Source: Tatlockia sp.
GTDB lineage: Bacteria > Pseudomonadota > Gammaproteobacteria > Legionellales > Legionellaceae
Assembly (NCBI GenBank): GCA_013697955.1
Contig: JACCVV010000078.1
Location: forward strand, 1-64,000
Direction: 5' to 3'
DNA length: 64,000 bases
Each line of letters starts with the position of its first letter. Position 1 is the stretch's first letter. The notes below the pieces were generated by a model. That model saw nothing but the letters and a program-made list of their open reading frames with translations. It had not been told where the DNA came from and searched no databases. A program made the translations under genes and the position numbers. This document shows, piece by piece, positions 35,101 to 42,541 of the stretch.

Positions 35101-35444
35101 ATTATCCGAAGTCGGCTTGATTGCTCAAGAAGCTGCCAATTAAATTCTGCAGAACGCGCCAAAGCCTTTGCTGCATAGTTAAAGGTCTGTTGCTGATGGG
35201 GGGAAGAAGCCTTTTCGCCAGCCGCTACTTTTTGTAAGGCTAAAATAATGCGTTCACGCATTTCACTAGCCGCTTTACGTGTAAAGGTAAGGGCTACAAT
35301 TTGTTCAGGAACTTTGACTAATCCCAGTAATCTCAGATAGCGCTGCGTTAAAATTTCCGTTTTACCGGAACCGGCTGGCGCTTGGACAATAAAAGAGCGC
35401 GCTGGATCTGTAGCTTGTGCGCGCTGGTTGCTATCTCTTAGCAT
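32196..35444 (-). CDS. AddA/RecB-like helicase-nuclease
   Basis: A 1,082-residue (from ATG 35444) UvrD-type helicase with a C-terminal nuclease. Helicase motifs in order: QAPAGSGKTEILTQRYLRLL (Walker A), ALTFTRKAASEMRERI, LLVDEFQDTSIQQF, VVGDPMQSIYRFRQAEVG, MTIHKSKGLEFD and VAATRAKKRLYLF. The RecB-type nuclease motif is WIIDFKTG near the end. Such proteins resect double-strand breaks together with a second subunit, AddB or RecC; none is adjacent here, the gene being flanked by the lysine-fusion gene and apbC. A second in-frame ATG at 35468 directly abuts the upstream stop and cannot be excluded as the start. Confidence 0.88.
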   Translation of the reverse strand: MLRDSNQRAQATDPARSFIVQAPAGSGKTEILTQRYLRLLGLVKVPEQIVALTFTRKAASEMRERIILALQKVAAGEKASSPHQQQTFNYAAKALARSAEFNWQLLEQSSRLRIITIDSLCQLLSHAIPLQEQQIPYAQISDDPSIHYENAARACFSHALEEPRLQSALKCLLTHLDNRQDNLLDLLSALLAKREQWLTSLYIAREQEKSTYEEMLAFIVEHELSRFKETIHFELREKLCALTSKMAGIENNPHSPRFLLANWQSFTEMTSEIAVSLAALLLTSEDKLRKGFDHHIGLKRGACEDHLYDQIKKDSKELLTELDSLPEFLDALIKLKKLPAPEYDADQWQVLQALFQLLPFLVGHLQLQFSEQNEVDFTAISQQALNALGTEDEPTDLTLYLDSSIQHLLVDEFQDTSIQQFQLITRLVQGWLPDDGRTLFVVGDPMQSIYRFRQAEVGLFIKAKQNGIGPVALTSLDLCSNFRSTATIVDWVNHQFRTIFPHKDDIETGAISFSASDNVQADSEDSFVEAWQFNNRLQEAENLVKIAVKVLEKYPEDDIAILVRSRTQLTELMAVLREQHISFQGVDIELLAKLPHLRDLWSLTQALFLPANRLVWLCLLRSPFCGLALADLHSIANFDKRKSIFFALANLDQINLSEDGYIRCQFIYSTLKDALETRHQLSTVDWIAQTLKNLHGDLILNEAELADLEQFWLALERFKGSELPDLNKFKKELNKLYSKRVSHSRLQVMTIHKSKGLEFDCVILPSLSASPKIKDQPLLRWLKLPRQEAKDLLLVSPIKAAHRQECRVYNYLAKLDAEKDDYELQRLFYVAATRAKKRLYLFDSQIKETRKSFRCFLPNQEFMSLEENLVEQNAIQNLPSLFRLPNDFYHRLPENNRSDPKQFLSLPQESNARHIGIVSHELLQWICDNHPATIDNLPWSMMLNRFKSLGFSEKEQTEAFSLLKNQIGNLFKDPVGQWLCKAHEEERNEYELIINNQGQASTRIIDRTFITDGQRWIIDFKTGSDGEESLNDHRQQVNHYAELLKMKVSEPIRCGLYYLASGNWVQWAHQADFVTETLANQD

Positions 35445-35468
35445 TTTATTCACTACCAGAAAAAACAT

Positions 35469-38030
35469 CTAGTCTAATATAATTTCCTGCGCTGGTAACC
35501 TAAGATTATAAGTCGAGCTCATGCAATGGCCATAAGCACCGGTATTTGCTATCAAAAGGACATCATTTTCAAAAGATTTTGGCAGCAGACGATCATAGCC
35601 AAGGGTATCACCAGATTCACAAATGGGTCCGACGACATGGGCAAAATCCGTTTTTTCTTCCTGCAAACGGCTTAAATTGACGATTTCATGATAGGAACCG
35701 TATAAAGCCGGCCTGATTAAGCTATTCATACCGGTTTCAATGCCAATGAAACGTGTTTTACCTTTTTCTTTTAATTGAGTGACCTTGGCGAGAATTACAC
35801 CACTTTCGGCAACGAAAAAGCGGCCAGGTTCTAGCCAGAAAGATAGATTGGCCGAATCCGGTTTGAGAATCGACAAGGTCTCATCTAAAACCGCCAAATC
35901 CAGGGCTTGTTGGCCAGGTTTTTCAACGATGCCCAAGCCGCCGCCCAAGTTGATAATGGAAATTTCTGGGAAACTTGAACAAAGGGATTGCAGCAATTTT
36001 GCCGTTTGTTGCCAAAGTTCTGGCGTTAAAATTCCTGAACCAGAGTGAGCATGCAAACCAATAACTTTAACTTTATATTTTGAAGTAAGTTTGATCAGTG
36101 ATTCCAAATCGCTTTGCGGGATACCGAATTTTGATTCATTGCCGCCTGTACACACATATTTATGATGGCCAGCACCGCTGCCTGGATCAATTCTTAAAAT
36201 GATAGAACGGTTTTCAAACAATTCAGGCCAGTTTTCGAGGGGATATAAGTTATCAATGGTTAAATAACATCCTAAAGATAAGGCAAAAGCATATTCAGAT
36301 TTTGGCGCAAAATTGGGGGTAAAAAGCAGGCGTTGTTTATCAATATCGGGAAACAAGTTCAAAACATGGTGTATCTCTTCAATAGAAACACATTCAAAGT
36401 GGATTCCTTTAGCAAAAAGCGTTTTCAAAATATCAGGATGGGAATTAGCCTTAATCGCATAAAACAATTGATCAATGGATTGTAAAGCTATTAATTCATC
36501 TGCTTTGTCAGCAAGCGTTTTTCGATGATAAACATAACAGGGTGCATGAGTTGCAGCCAGTTCAAGAAGTCGGTATTGTTCCAATTCCCACCAAGGCTTG
36601 GGACGCAAGGAAGGATTGCCGAATTCTTCCTGCCAACTTTTAGAGTAGTAAAAACTCTGCGGATTATTCTCAATCAAAAGCGAATGGAGTTTCTGACATA
36701 ACTTATCGGCCTGTGATTCATCAACGACAAAGGTCAGATTTAAATCATTGGATGCAAGCGACATCAAATAAACTTGCTGTGCTTCAAAAACGCCAAGCGT
36801 TGGGCCTAACTGCGGCAACACAGTGCGAATATTATGTCCTACCAGGCTTACCGCAGCGCAGCCTTCAATTAATTTGGCGCGGCCAAACTGGTTAAGATCA
36901 AAAATTAGAGCATCCAGTGCAGAGCGATCGCGCAGTTTGCCGTTACTATCTAATGATAAAGTGACGTTAAATTCCGAAGAAGAGAGTAAATCCACAGAAT
37001 AACCATGAAGTTTGAAAGCTGAAAATACATCCGCTAAAAATCCGACTTGCTGCCACATATTTAAGGTATCTATCGAAATCAGCATGACTGAGTTTTTTAC
37101 TTGAATCGATTTGATGGGCGGTGCGTTTTCATCACTTTCATTGGAAATCCGAGTGCCTGAATGTTCAGGCATACGGGTGAATTTAACCACCATCGGAATA
37201 CCTGCTTTGCGTACAGGCGGTAAACAGTTGGGATGAAGAACTTTCGCACCCATTGATGCAATTTCCTGAGCTTCATAATAATCAAGTTGTTTAAGCAGGC
37301 GAGCATTGGGTAGTTGATAGGGATTGGCAGTATAAATTCCTGGAACATCTGTCCAGATTTCACAGGCCGAAGCTTCTAAAATTGCGGCAAGCAGGGCAGC
37401 TGAGGTATCAGACCCGCCACGCCCTAGCAACACTGTTTCACCCTGACTATTAGCAGCAAAAAAACCTTGAGTGATAATAGCTTCAGCCCCGGAAGCAAGG
37501 AATTTTTCAGATAGTGCAGAATTAGGCTCGCTATTGCAGCGTGCTGCGAGATAATTCAAAGTATCACCACCAGCGATAGGCGTTGAAACTAAAGCTTCTC
37601 GCACATCAAACCATTGGCAATGGATGCCTTGATTGCACAAAAAAGCATGGCCTAAACGAGTCATCATTAACTCTCCCAAGCTCAAAACCTGAGCCCGTGT
37701 TTTAGGCGGTGCTTCCTTTAAAAGGGCGATGCCTTTAAGCCATTGTTGTAATTGGTTTAGATCCTCATTGATGAGCTCTGCTGAAACATTTAAAGCCTGG
37801 GCAAGGTCCAGATATCCTTGGCTTATTTCATCTTCGATATTTTGATGCTGATTAAAGAGGGCAGCTTCAATGGCTTTTTCCAGTTTATCAGAGGCTTTAG
37901 TTAATGCTGAACAAACGATTACTGGCTGCACACCGTCGTTTATATGCTTTTTTGTAATTTGAGCAATTTTTTCCCAGGTTTGGAGAAAAGAGACACTGGT
38001 GCCGCCAAATTTGGTGATGAGCTGCTGCAT
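35469..38030 (-). CDS. Bifunctional aspartate kinase / diaminopimelate decarboxylase
   Basis: An 853-residue fusion of the first and last enzymes of lysine biosynthesis. Residues 1-455 are an aspartokinase: ITKFGGTSVSFL (start), LGRGGSDTSAALLAAIL, CEIWTDVPGIYTANP and two ACT-type regulatory stretches. Residues about 475-853 are a PLP-dependent LysA: FYAIKANSHPDILK (the Schiff-base Lys), GLHAHSGSG, INLGGGLG, WLEPGRF and VVGPICESGDTLGYDR. ATG 38030 is favoured over a longer frame to 38045 because GGAA precedes it and MQQLITKFGGTS is the usual opening. Such fusions are known in Legionella, Xanthomonas and Xylella. It is the first gene of a run with the AddA-like and apbC genes. Confidence 0.93.
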   Translation of the reverse strand: MQQLITKFGGTSVSFLQTWEKIAQITKKHINDGVQPVIVCSALTKASDKLEKAIEAALFNQHQNIEDEISQGYLDLAQALNVSAELINEDLNQLQQWLKGIALLKEAPPKTRAQVLSLGELMMTRLGHAFLCNQGIHCQWFDVREALVSTPIAGGDTLNYLAARCNSEPNSALSEKFLASGAEAIITQGFFAANSQGETVLLGRGGSDTSAALLAAILEASACEIWTDVPGIYTANPYQLPNARLLKQLDYYEAQEIASMGAKVLHPNCLPPVRKAGIPMVVKFTRMPEHSGTRISNESDENAPPIKSIQVKNSVMLISIDTLNMWQQVGFLADVFSAFKLHGYSVDLLSSSEFNVTLSLDSNGKLRDRSALDALIFDLNQFGRAKLIEGCAAVSLVGHNIRTVLPQLGPTLGVFEAQQVYLMSLASNDLNLTFVVDESQADKLCQKLHSLLIENNPQSFYYSKSWQEEFGNPSLRPKPWWELEQYRLLELAATHAPCYVYHRKTLADKADELIALQSIDQLFYAIKANSHPDILKTLFAKGIHFECVSIEEIHHVLNLFPDIDKQRLLFTPNFAPKSEYAFALSLGCYLTIDNLYPLENWPELFENRSIILRIDPGSGAGHHKYVCTGGNESKFGIPQSDLESLIKLTSKYKVKVIGLHAHSGSGILTPELWQQTAKLLQSLCSSFPEISIINLGGGLGIVEKPGQQALDLAVLDETLSILKPDSANLSFWLEPGRFFVAESGVILAKVTQLKEKGKTRFIGIETGMNSLIRPALYGSYHEIVNLSRLQEEKTDFAHVVGPICESGDTLGYDRLLPKSFENDVLLIANTGAYGHCMSSTYNLRLPAQEIILD

Positions 38031-38280
38031 TAATTTTCCGAGCAAAAAAAGAACACGTTACCATGGACAGGTTGAGATTGACAAGCAGCTTTGTATTCAT
38101 AAAAGTATAATAATTGCATTATGAATCCAAACTATTCACCTTGAGTTTTTTATGAATAACTCCTGATTTTAATCATCTTTTATTTCAAGCTAGCGATTGA
38201 AAACCAATACAATTCATTTATCATGTGTGGTTTTGCAAGATTGAAGCATTTTTTCAATATGAAGAGTTGGAGTGAGACGC

Positions 38281-39705
38281 ATGCGAAGCCCTATAGGAAC
38301 AATCGTCAGTGCCGCAGTGATTGCGGTGACTGCAAATACAGTCGCGAACGCTGGGAGTTTTTCTCTCTACACTGAAAGTAGTGCTGCAGCAATTGGTAAT
38401 TATGCCGCAGGGGTTGCTGCTGAAGCAGCAGATGCATCCACAGGTTGGTATAATCCCGCAGGTCTTTCCTTACTTCATCAACGTCAGGGCGTTTTAGGTT
38501 TAGTCGTAGTCTCTCCTTCAGCAAAACTGTCTGGAATAAGTACTTTTTCAACCCTTGGTCCAATCCCTCCTTTCAGAGAAAGATTCACTGATATTAAAGG
38601 CGGTAAAATGGGCTATGTTCCTTCTGGTCATATTGCTTATCCAGTTGGCCCCAATACCACTTTTGGCTTAAGCATGGTAGCTCCTTTTGGTTTAGCAACA
38701 GACTGGGATCCCATTGGCCCAGTCCGGTACCAGGCAACTAGCAGTCATTTTATTACGTCAAACCTTTCACCTGAGCTTGGTTCCAGGATTACTGAACATT
38801 TTGCAGTTGGCGCAGGTATTGATTTACAGTTTGCTCATGTACGTTTTAATCGTGTATTGGGTTCACCCGATGCAATGGCAGCAGCAAGAGTTTCACCCTT
38901 CACACTTGATTCTTACTCTAATAACAAGGGTAATTCCTTTGGTGTAGGCTTCCATGCAGGTGTTTTGGCTTTATTTAATGAAGATCACACACGCCTTGGA
39001 GTGAACTACCAATCACAGATGCGGCACCATTTTTATGGCTACAGTCTTCTTCAGGGACGTCTTGCCAATATAAGTCCTACAGTTAGCCCACGATCCGTTT
39101 TAGCCGCTAGTCCGGCAGCAGAATTCAGATCAGATGATTTGGAATCAAACACTGTCAGGCTACCTGATGTAACGACTTTAAGTGCTTACCAGGATGTTAC
39201 ACCCAAATTGGCGTTATTAGGATCGGCTGTTTATACCGGCTGGCACACCTTAAAAACGATCGAATTAAATAGAGTCGCTGCCTTTGCACCTACTATTGGT
39301 CAAGTATTTGTTAGCTCCGAATCACCACAGCATTATCGTGATGTATGGCGTTTTGCACTTGGTGCTAATTACCATATCAACCCAAAATTAATGCTTCGTG
39401 TTGGGGGTGGCTATGATGAGACACCAACCAGAGACGAATTTAGAGACATTCGCGTTCCCGATTCTGACCGTTGGGCAGCTTCTGTTGGCTTTCATTATCA
39501 GGTGAAACCAACCATTGGAATGGATTTTGGTTACACCCATTTATTTTCCACTGGAAATGCTCGAATCAACAGAACAGACTCCATTGGAGCGTCTAGCCAA
39601 TATAATGTGAATGCTGATGTAAAAGCGCACGCTAATCTCTTTGGTATCCAGGCAGTCTGGACTTTGGATCAGCCAATGGTTGTATCGACTAAGGTAATAG
39701 GGTAA
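38281..39705 (+). CDS. FadL-family outer-membrane transporter
   Basis: A 474-residue protein from ATG 38281 (GGAG 7 bases upstream); an upstream GTG at 38272 is less likely. A signal peptide (MRSPIGTIVSAAVIAVTANTVANAG) is followed by the FadL hatch signature: SFSLYTESSAAAIGNYAAG and STGWYNPAGLSLL. The rest is a 14-stranded barrel pattern, ending in a weak hydrophobic strand (HANLFGIQAVWTL). FadL proteins take up long-chain fatty acids or other hydrophobic compounds through the outer membrane. Substrate is not predictable from sequence. A terminator follows. Confidence 0.9.
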   Translation: MRSPIGTIVSAAVIAVTANTVANAGSFSLYTESSAAAIGNYAAGVAAEAADASTGWYNPAGLSLLHQRQGVLGLVVVSPSAKLSGISTFSTLGPIPPFRERFTDIKGGKMGYVPSGHIAYPVGPNTTFGLSMVAPFGLATDWDPIGPVRYQATSSHFITSNLSPELGSRITEHFAVGAGIDLQFAHVRFNRVLGSPDAMAAARVSPFTLDSYSNNKGNSFGVGFHAGVLALFNEDHTRLGVNYQSQMRHHFYGYSLLQGRLANISPTVSPRSVLAASPAAEFRSDDLESNTVRLPDVTTLSAYQDVTPKLALLGSAVYTGWHTLKTIELNRVAAFAPTIGQVFVSSESPQHYRDVWRFALGANYHINPKLMLRVGGGYDETPTRDEFRDIRVPDSDRWAASVGFHYQVKPTIGMDFGYTHLFSTGNARINRTDSIGASSQYNVNADVKAHANLFGIQAVWTLDQPMVVSTKVIG

Positions 39706-39718
39706 ATCATCTTTAATG

Positions 39719-39747
39719 AAAGCTACCTAATTGGTAGCTTTTTTTTT
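39719..39747 (+). terminator. Terminator of the FadL-type gene
   Basis: AAAGCTACC (39719-39727) pairs with GGTAGCTTT (39733-39741) across a 5-base loop and runs into a T-tract to about 39747, a textbook intrinsic terminator 14 bases after the stop. Confidence 0.88.
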
Positions 39748-40307
39748 AAGAAAAAAATAGTCATTATCTGTTACCGAATGAACTTACCTACCTCTCGTTT
39801 AAGGGAGGCGTATTTTTACTTAAGTTTGAGCACTTTTATCGTACTTAGCTTTTCAACGTCCCAATTGATTTCATTCAACAGAGGTCTATAACCTTTATTT
39901 TCTTACACTTACCAATTGAAATAGTAAATACTTACAATTTGTTATGTCACTCTGGCCGTTAACCATCCAGCAAGAGACTCAATGACATTCAAATTAGGGA
40001 TTCCAAACTACTAGCAAAGCCTCTTTCTATCAGAGCAGGCTAATTGTTGTGCCTAGTGCAAAGACAAATTTGGACGAAGTTTTTTTCTAAGGCTACCTTC
40101 TTTCTTAAAGACATTCTCAAATTCCTGCATTTGCCTAAAAATAAAACTTAATGTACTCTTCCTAAATCAATTTTAAAGAAACTATCGCTAATGTTTTATT
40201 CACAGTTTAATCTCATTCTCTTTTTCAATATCGGCTAAGGCCGATCTCACTAGCTCTTTCCATTTTTTCTCCAGTCAAAAAAAACCAGTTCATAAAGAGG
40301 TTCGACC
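39748..40307. other. Intergenic region between the FadL-type gene and the MFS gene
   Basis: About 560 bases with many stops on both strands. One small palindrome, ATCGGC-TAAG-GCCGAT, lies near 40230-40246. On the minus strand a 24-codon open stretch there (WKELVRSALADIEKENEIKL) has protein-like composition but no start, so it is too short to call. Otherwise I see nothing. Confidence 0.35.
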
Positions 40308-41543
40308 ATGCCTATAAAGCGATCTATGTATTTGCCCTATCTAATGTGGCTATTTCCTGTTTTATTTTTCACCTATCAATTTATCCTTCGGCTTTGGCCG
40401 GGGTTAATGATGCAATCATTGATGGCTCAATTTTCTATTGATGCAACAGGTTTTGGTGTTTTAGCTGCCTTTTACTATTACGGTTATGCAGGCATGCAAA
40501 TACCGGTTGCAATCTGGTTAGACCAGTTTGGTCCAAGAAAAATATTAGGATTATTAGCCTTATTTTGCGGTTTCGCGATGTTGCTATTTAGCTATACCAA
40601 TAATTTTTATCTAGCGTTATTAAGCCGATTTTTAATCGGAGCCTGTTCAGCTGCTGGATTTTTATCAGTTTCCAAAGTGATTTCACTATGGTTTAAACCT
40701 GAGCGTTATGCTGGAATGATAGGAATTTCTTTTAGTGTAGGATTATTAGGTGCTATTTATGGTGGAAAACCGGTAAGCCTTCTTATCGCAAGTTACGGTT
40801 GGCATCCAATTGCTCTTGGCCTTTCCTTAATGGCTATTTTAATTGGTTGTTTTAGTTTCTTAGTTTTGCGTTCTCCTCAAGAGAAGACAGAAGCTGCAAA
40901 GACAAAAAGCAGGGTAAGTTTTAAAAAATTACTCTCATCCAAAACAATTTGGCTTCTTGCTATTTCCAATTTGCTGATGGTTGGGTCTTTGGAAGGCTTT
41001 GCTGATGTCTGGGGCATTCCCTATTTGATGACAGCTTATCAGCTGCCTAAAAGCGAAGCTGCGTTATTGGTTTCATCAATCTTTATCGGCATGATTTTTG
41101 GTGGCCCTTTTCTGGCTTTAATTGCCAAAAAATTGGGAAATTATCGGGTTATTTCCCTTAGCGGGGTTGCAATCGCAATTATTTTTACCCTGCTGCTTAC
41201 CAACCTTGTTCAGCAATGGTGGCTGCTTACCATATTATTGTTTTTTATAGGGATTCTTTGTTGTTATCAGGTTTTGGTTTTTGCTGCTGGCTCTTCCTTG
41301 GTAGCTCCTGAGTATTTAGGTATTACAATTGCTTTTTTAAATTGTATCAATATGCTTGGCGGATCTTTTTTTCATACTTTGATTGGTAAATTGATGGATT
41401 TATTGTGGACTGGGGAACTTAGTAATGGATTGAAATCTTATGATATTAATACCTACAAATATGCACTCTCTGTGATTCCTGTATCCGCTCTAATCGGTGC
41501 GATTATTGTCCATTTTATAGGGATGACATTAAAAAACAGGTAG
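40308..41543 (+). CDS. MFS transporter
   Basis: A 411-residue inner-membrane protein with 12 hydrophobic helices. The N-half has FYYYGYAGMQIPVAIWLDQFGPRKILGL, the MFS motif A (D-x-x-G-R-R/K) at the loop between helices 2 and 3, and SRFLIGACSAAGFLSVSKVISLWF for helices 4-5. Its makeup resembles the anion/sugar-acid branch of MFS (as in Legionella Pht-like and NarK-like proteins), but substrate cannot be told. GAGG lies 6 bases before the ATG at 40308. It converges on hemB and shares a terminator hairpin with it. Confidence 0.88.
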   Translation: MPIKRSMYLPYLMWLFPVLFFTYQFILRLWPGLMMQSLMAQFSIDATGFGVLAAFYYYGYAGMQIPVAIWLDQFGPRKILGLLALFCGFAMLLFSYTNNFYLALLSRFLIGACSAAGFLSVSKVISLWFKPERYAGMIGISFSVGLLGAIYGGKPVSLLIASYGWHPIALGLSLMAILIGCFSFLVLRSPQEKTEAAKTKSRVSFKKLLSSKTIWLLAISNLLMVGSLEGFADVWGIPYLMTAYQLPKSEAALLVSSIFIGMIFGGPFLALIAKKLGNYRVISLSGVAIAIIFTLLLTNLVQQWWLLTILLFFIGILCCYQVLVFAAGSSLVAPEYLGITIAFLNCINMLGGSFFHTLIGKLMDLLWTGELSNGLKSYDINTYKYALSVIPVSALIGAIIVHFIGMTLKNR

Positions 41544-41562
41544 GCCCTTGGGGCCTATCTGT
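41536..41562 (-). terminator. Terminator of hemB, shared with the convergent MFS gene
   Basis: ACAGGTAGGCCC (41536-41547) pairs with GGGCCTATCTGT (41551-41562), one G-U pair, 3-base loop. On the minus strand it runs into TTTTTT, so it ends the tamA-tamB-hemB operon. Both stop codons (MFS TAG 41541-41543, hemB TAG 41557-41555) are inside the hairpin. Confidence 0.85.
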
Positions 41563-42541
41563 TCCTGGCCAACCTTGCAAAATCTTTCGAAAAATAAGAA
41601 ATAATAAAATCTGCTCCGGCGCGCTTGATGGCTAATAAGCTTTCAATCATGGCTTGTTCTTCATTGATCAAGCCTAGTTTCGCTGCATTTTTTAACATCG
41701 AATATTCTCCACTAACCTGATAGGCACAAAGGGGAACTTCGGGAAATTGTTGTTTGACTCGCAAGATAACATCCAGGTAATTCATGGCCGGCTTTACCAT
41801 GATCATGTCAGCACCTTCTTCTAAATCGAGAATGACTTCTCTAAGCGCTTCATTGGCATTGGCAGGGTTCATTTGATAGGTTTTGCGGTCACCAAATTTA
41901 GGAGCGCCTTCTGCTGCAAGACGAAAAGGGCCATAAAAGCAGGAACTATATTTGGCAGAATAACTTAATATTGCTGTATCTTTATGGCCGGATTCATCCA
42001 GTTTTTGGCGGATTGCGGCAACCATTCCATCCGTCATCGAGCTAGGAGCTACCCAGTCTGCTCCTGCTTCAGCAAAGGAGAGAGCTTGGGTAGCTAATAA
42101 TTCAAGGGTTTTATCATTATCTAATTCTTCACCATTTAAAGCACCACACTGGCCATGATCGGTATATTCACAAAGACAAACATCCGCGATGATTAGCATG
42201 TCTTTATTAAGTTCACGGATTTTGCGAATTGCTTGTTGAATAATCCCAGTTGAGCAGAGAGAGGCACTACCTTTAGCATCTTTAGAAGCAGGAATTCCAA
42301 AAAGTAAAACCGCATTAATGTTTAGAGCATTAAGTTCCTCAATTTCTGCAGCCAGACAATTTAAAGACAATTGATATTGCCCCGGCATAGATTCAATCTC
42401 ACGCTTGGTATCAATTACTTCTGAAATAAATAAGGGCGCAATAAATTGCTGCAGGTGGAGGCGGGTTTCCTGCAGCATCGCTCTTACCACAGGTGTACTC
42501 CGTAATCGTCGTAGGCGAAGAGGAAGCTTATAGTCGGTCAT
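41555..42541 (-). CDS. hemB: Delta-aminolevulinic acid dehydratase (porphobilinogen synthase)
   Basis: A 328-residue TIM-barrel enzyme that condenses two aminolevulinate molecules into porphobilinogen in heme biosynthesis. The active-site lysines are in SYSAKYSSCFYGPFR and MIMVKPAMNYLD. The metal loop is ADVCLCEYTDHGQCG with three cysteines, the catalytic-zinc type, rather than the Asp-rich Mg type found in Pseudomonas. Its ATG overlaps the tamB stop in an ATGA junction, so it is translationally coupled to tamB. Confidence 0.97.
   Translation of the reverse strand: MTDYKLPLRLRRLRSTPVVRAMLQETRLHLQQFIAPLFISEVIDTKREIESMPGQYQLSLNCLAAEIEELNALNINAVLLFGIPASKDAKGSASLCSTGIIQQAIRKIRELNKDMLIIADVCLCEYTDHGQCGALNGEELDNDKTLELLATQALSFAEAGADWVAPSSMTDGMVAAIRQKLDESGHKDTAILSYSAKYSSCFYGPFRLAAEGAPKFGDRKTYQMNPANANEALREVILDLEEGADMIMVKPAMNYLDVILRVKQQFPEVPLCAYQVSGEYSMLKNAAKLGLINEEQAMIESLLAIKRAGADFIISYFSKDFARLARNR

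Noticed and set aside
40220-40300. Minus-strand 24-codon stretch with residues WKELVRSALADIEKENEIKL near a small palindrome
   Set aside because: Too short, no start codon with ribosome site, and no homologous neighbour.
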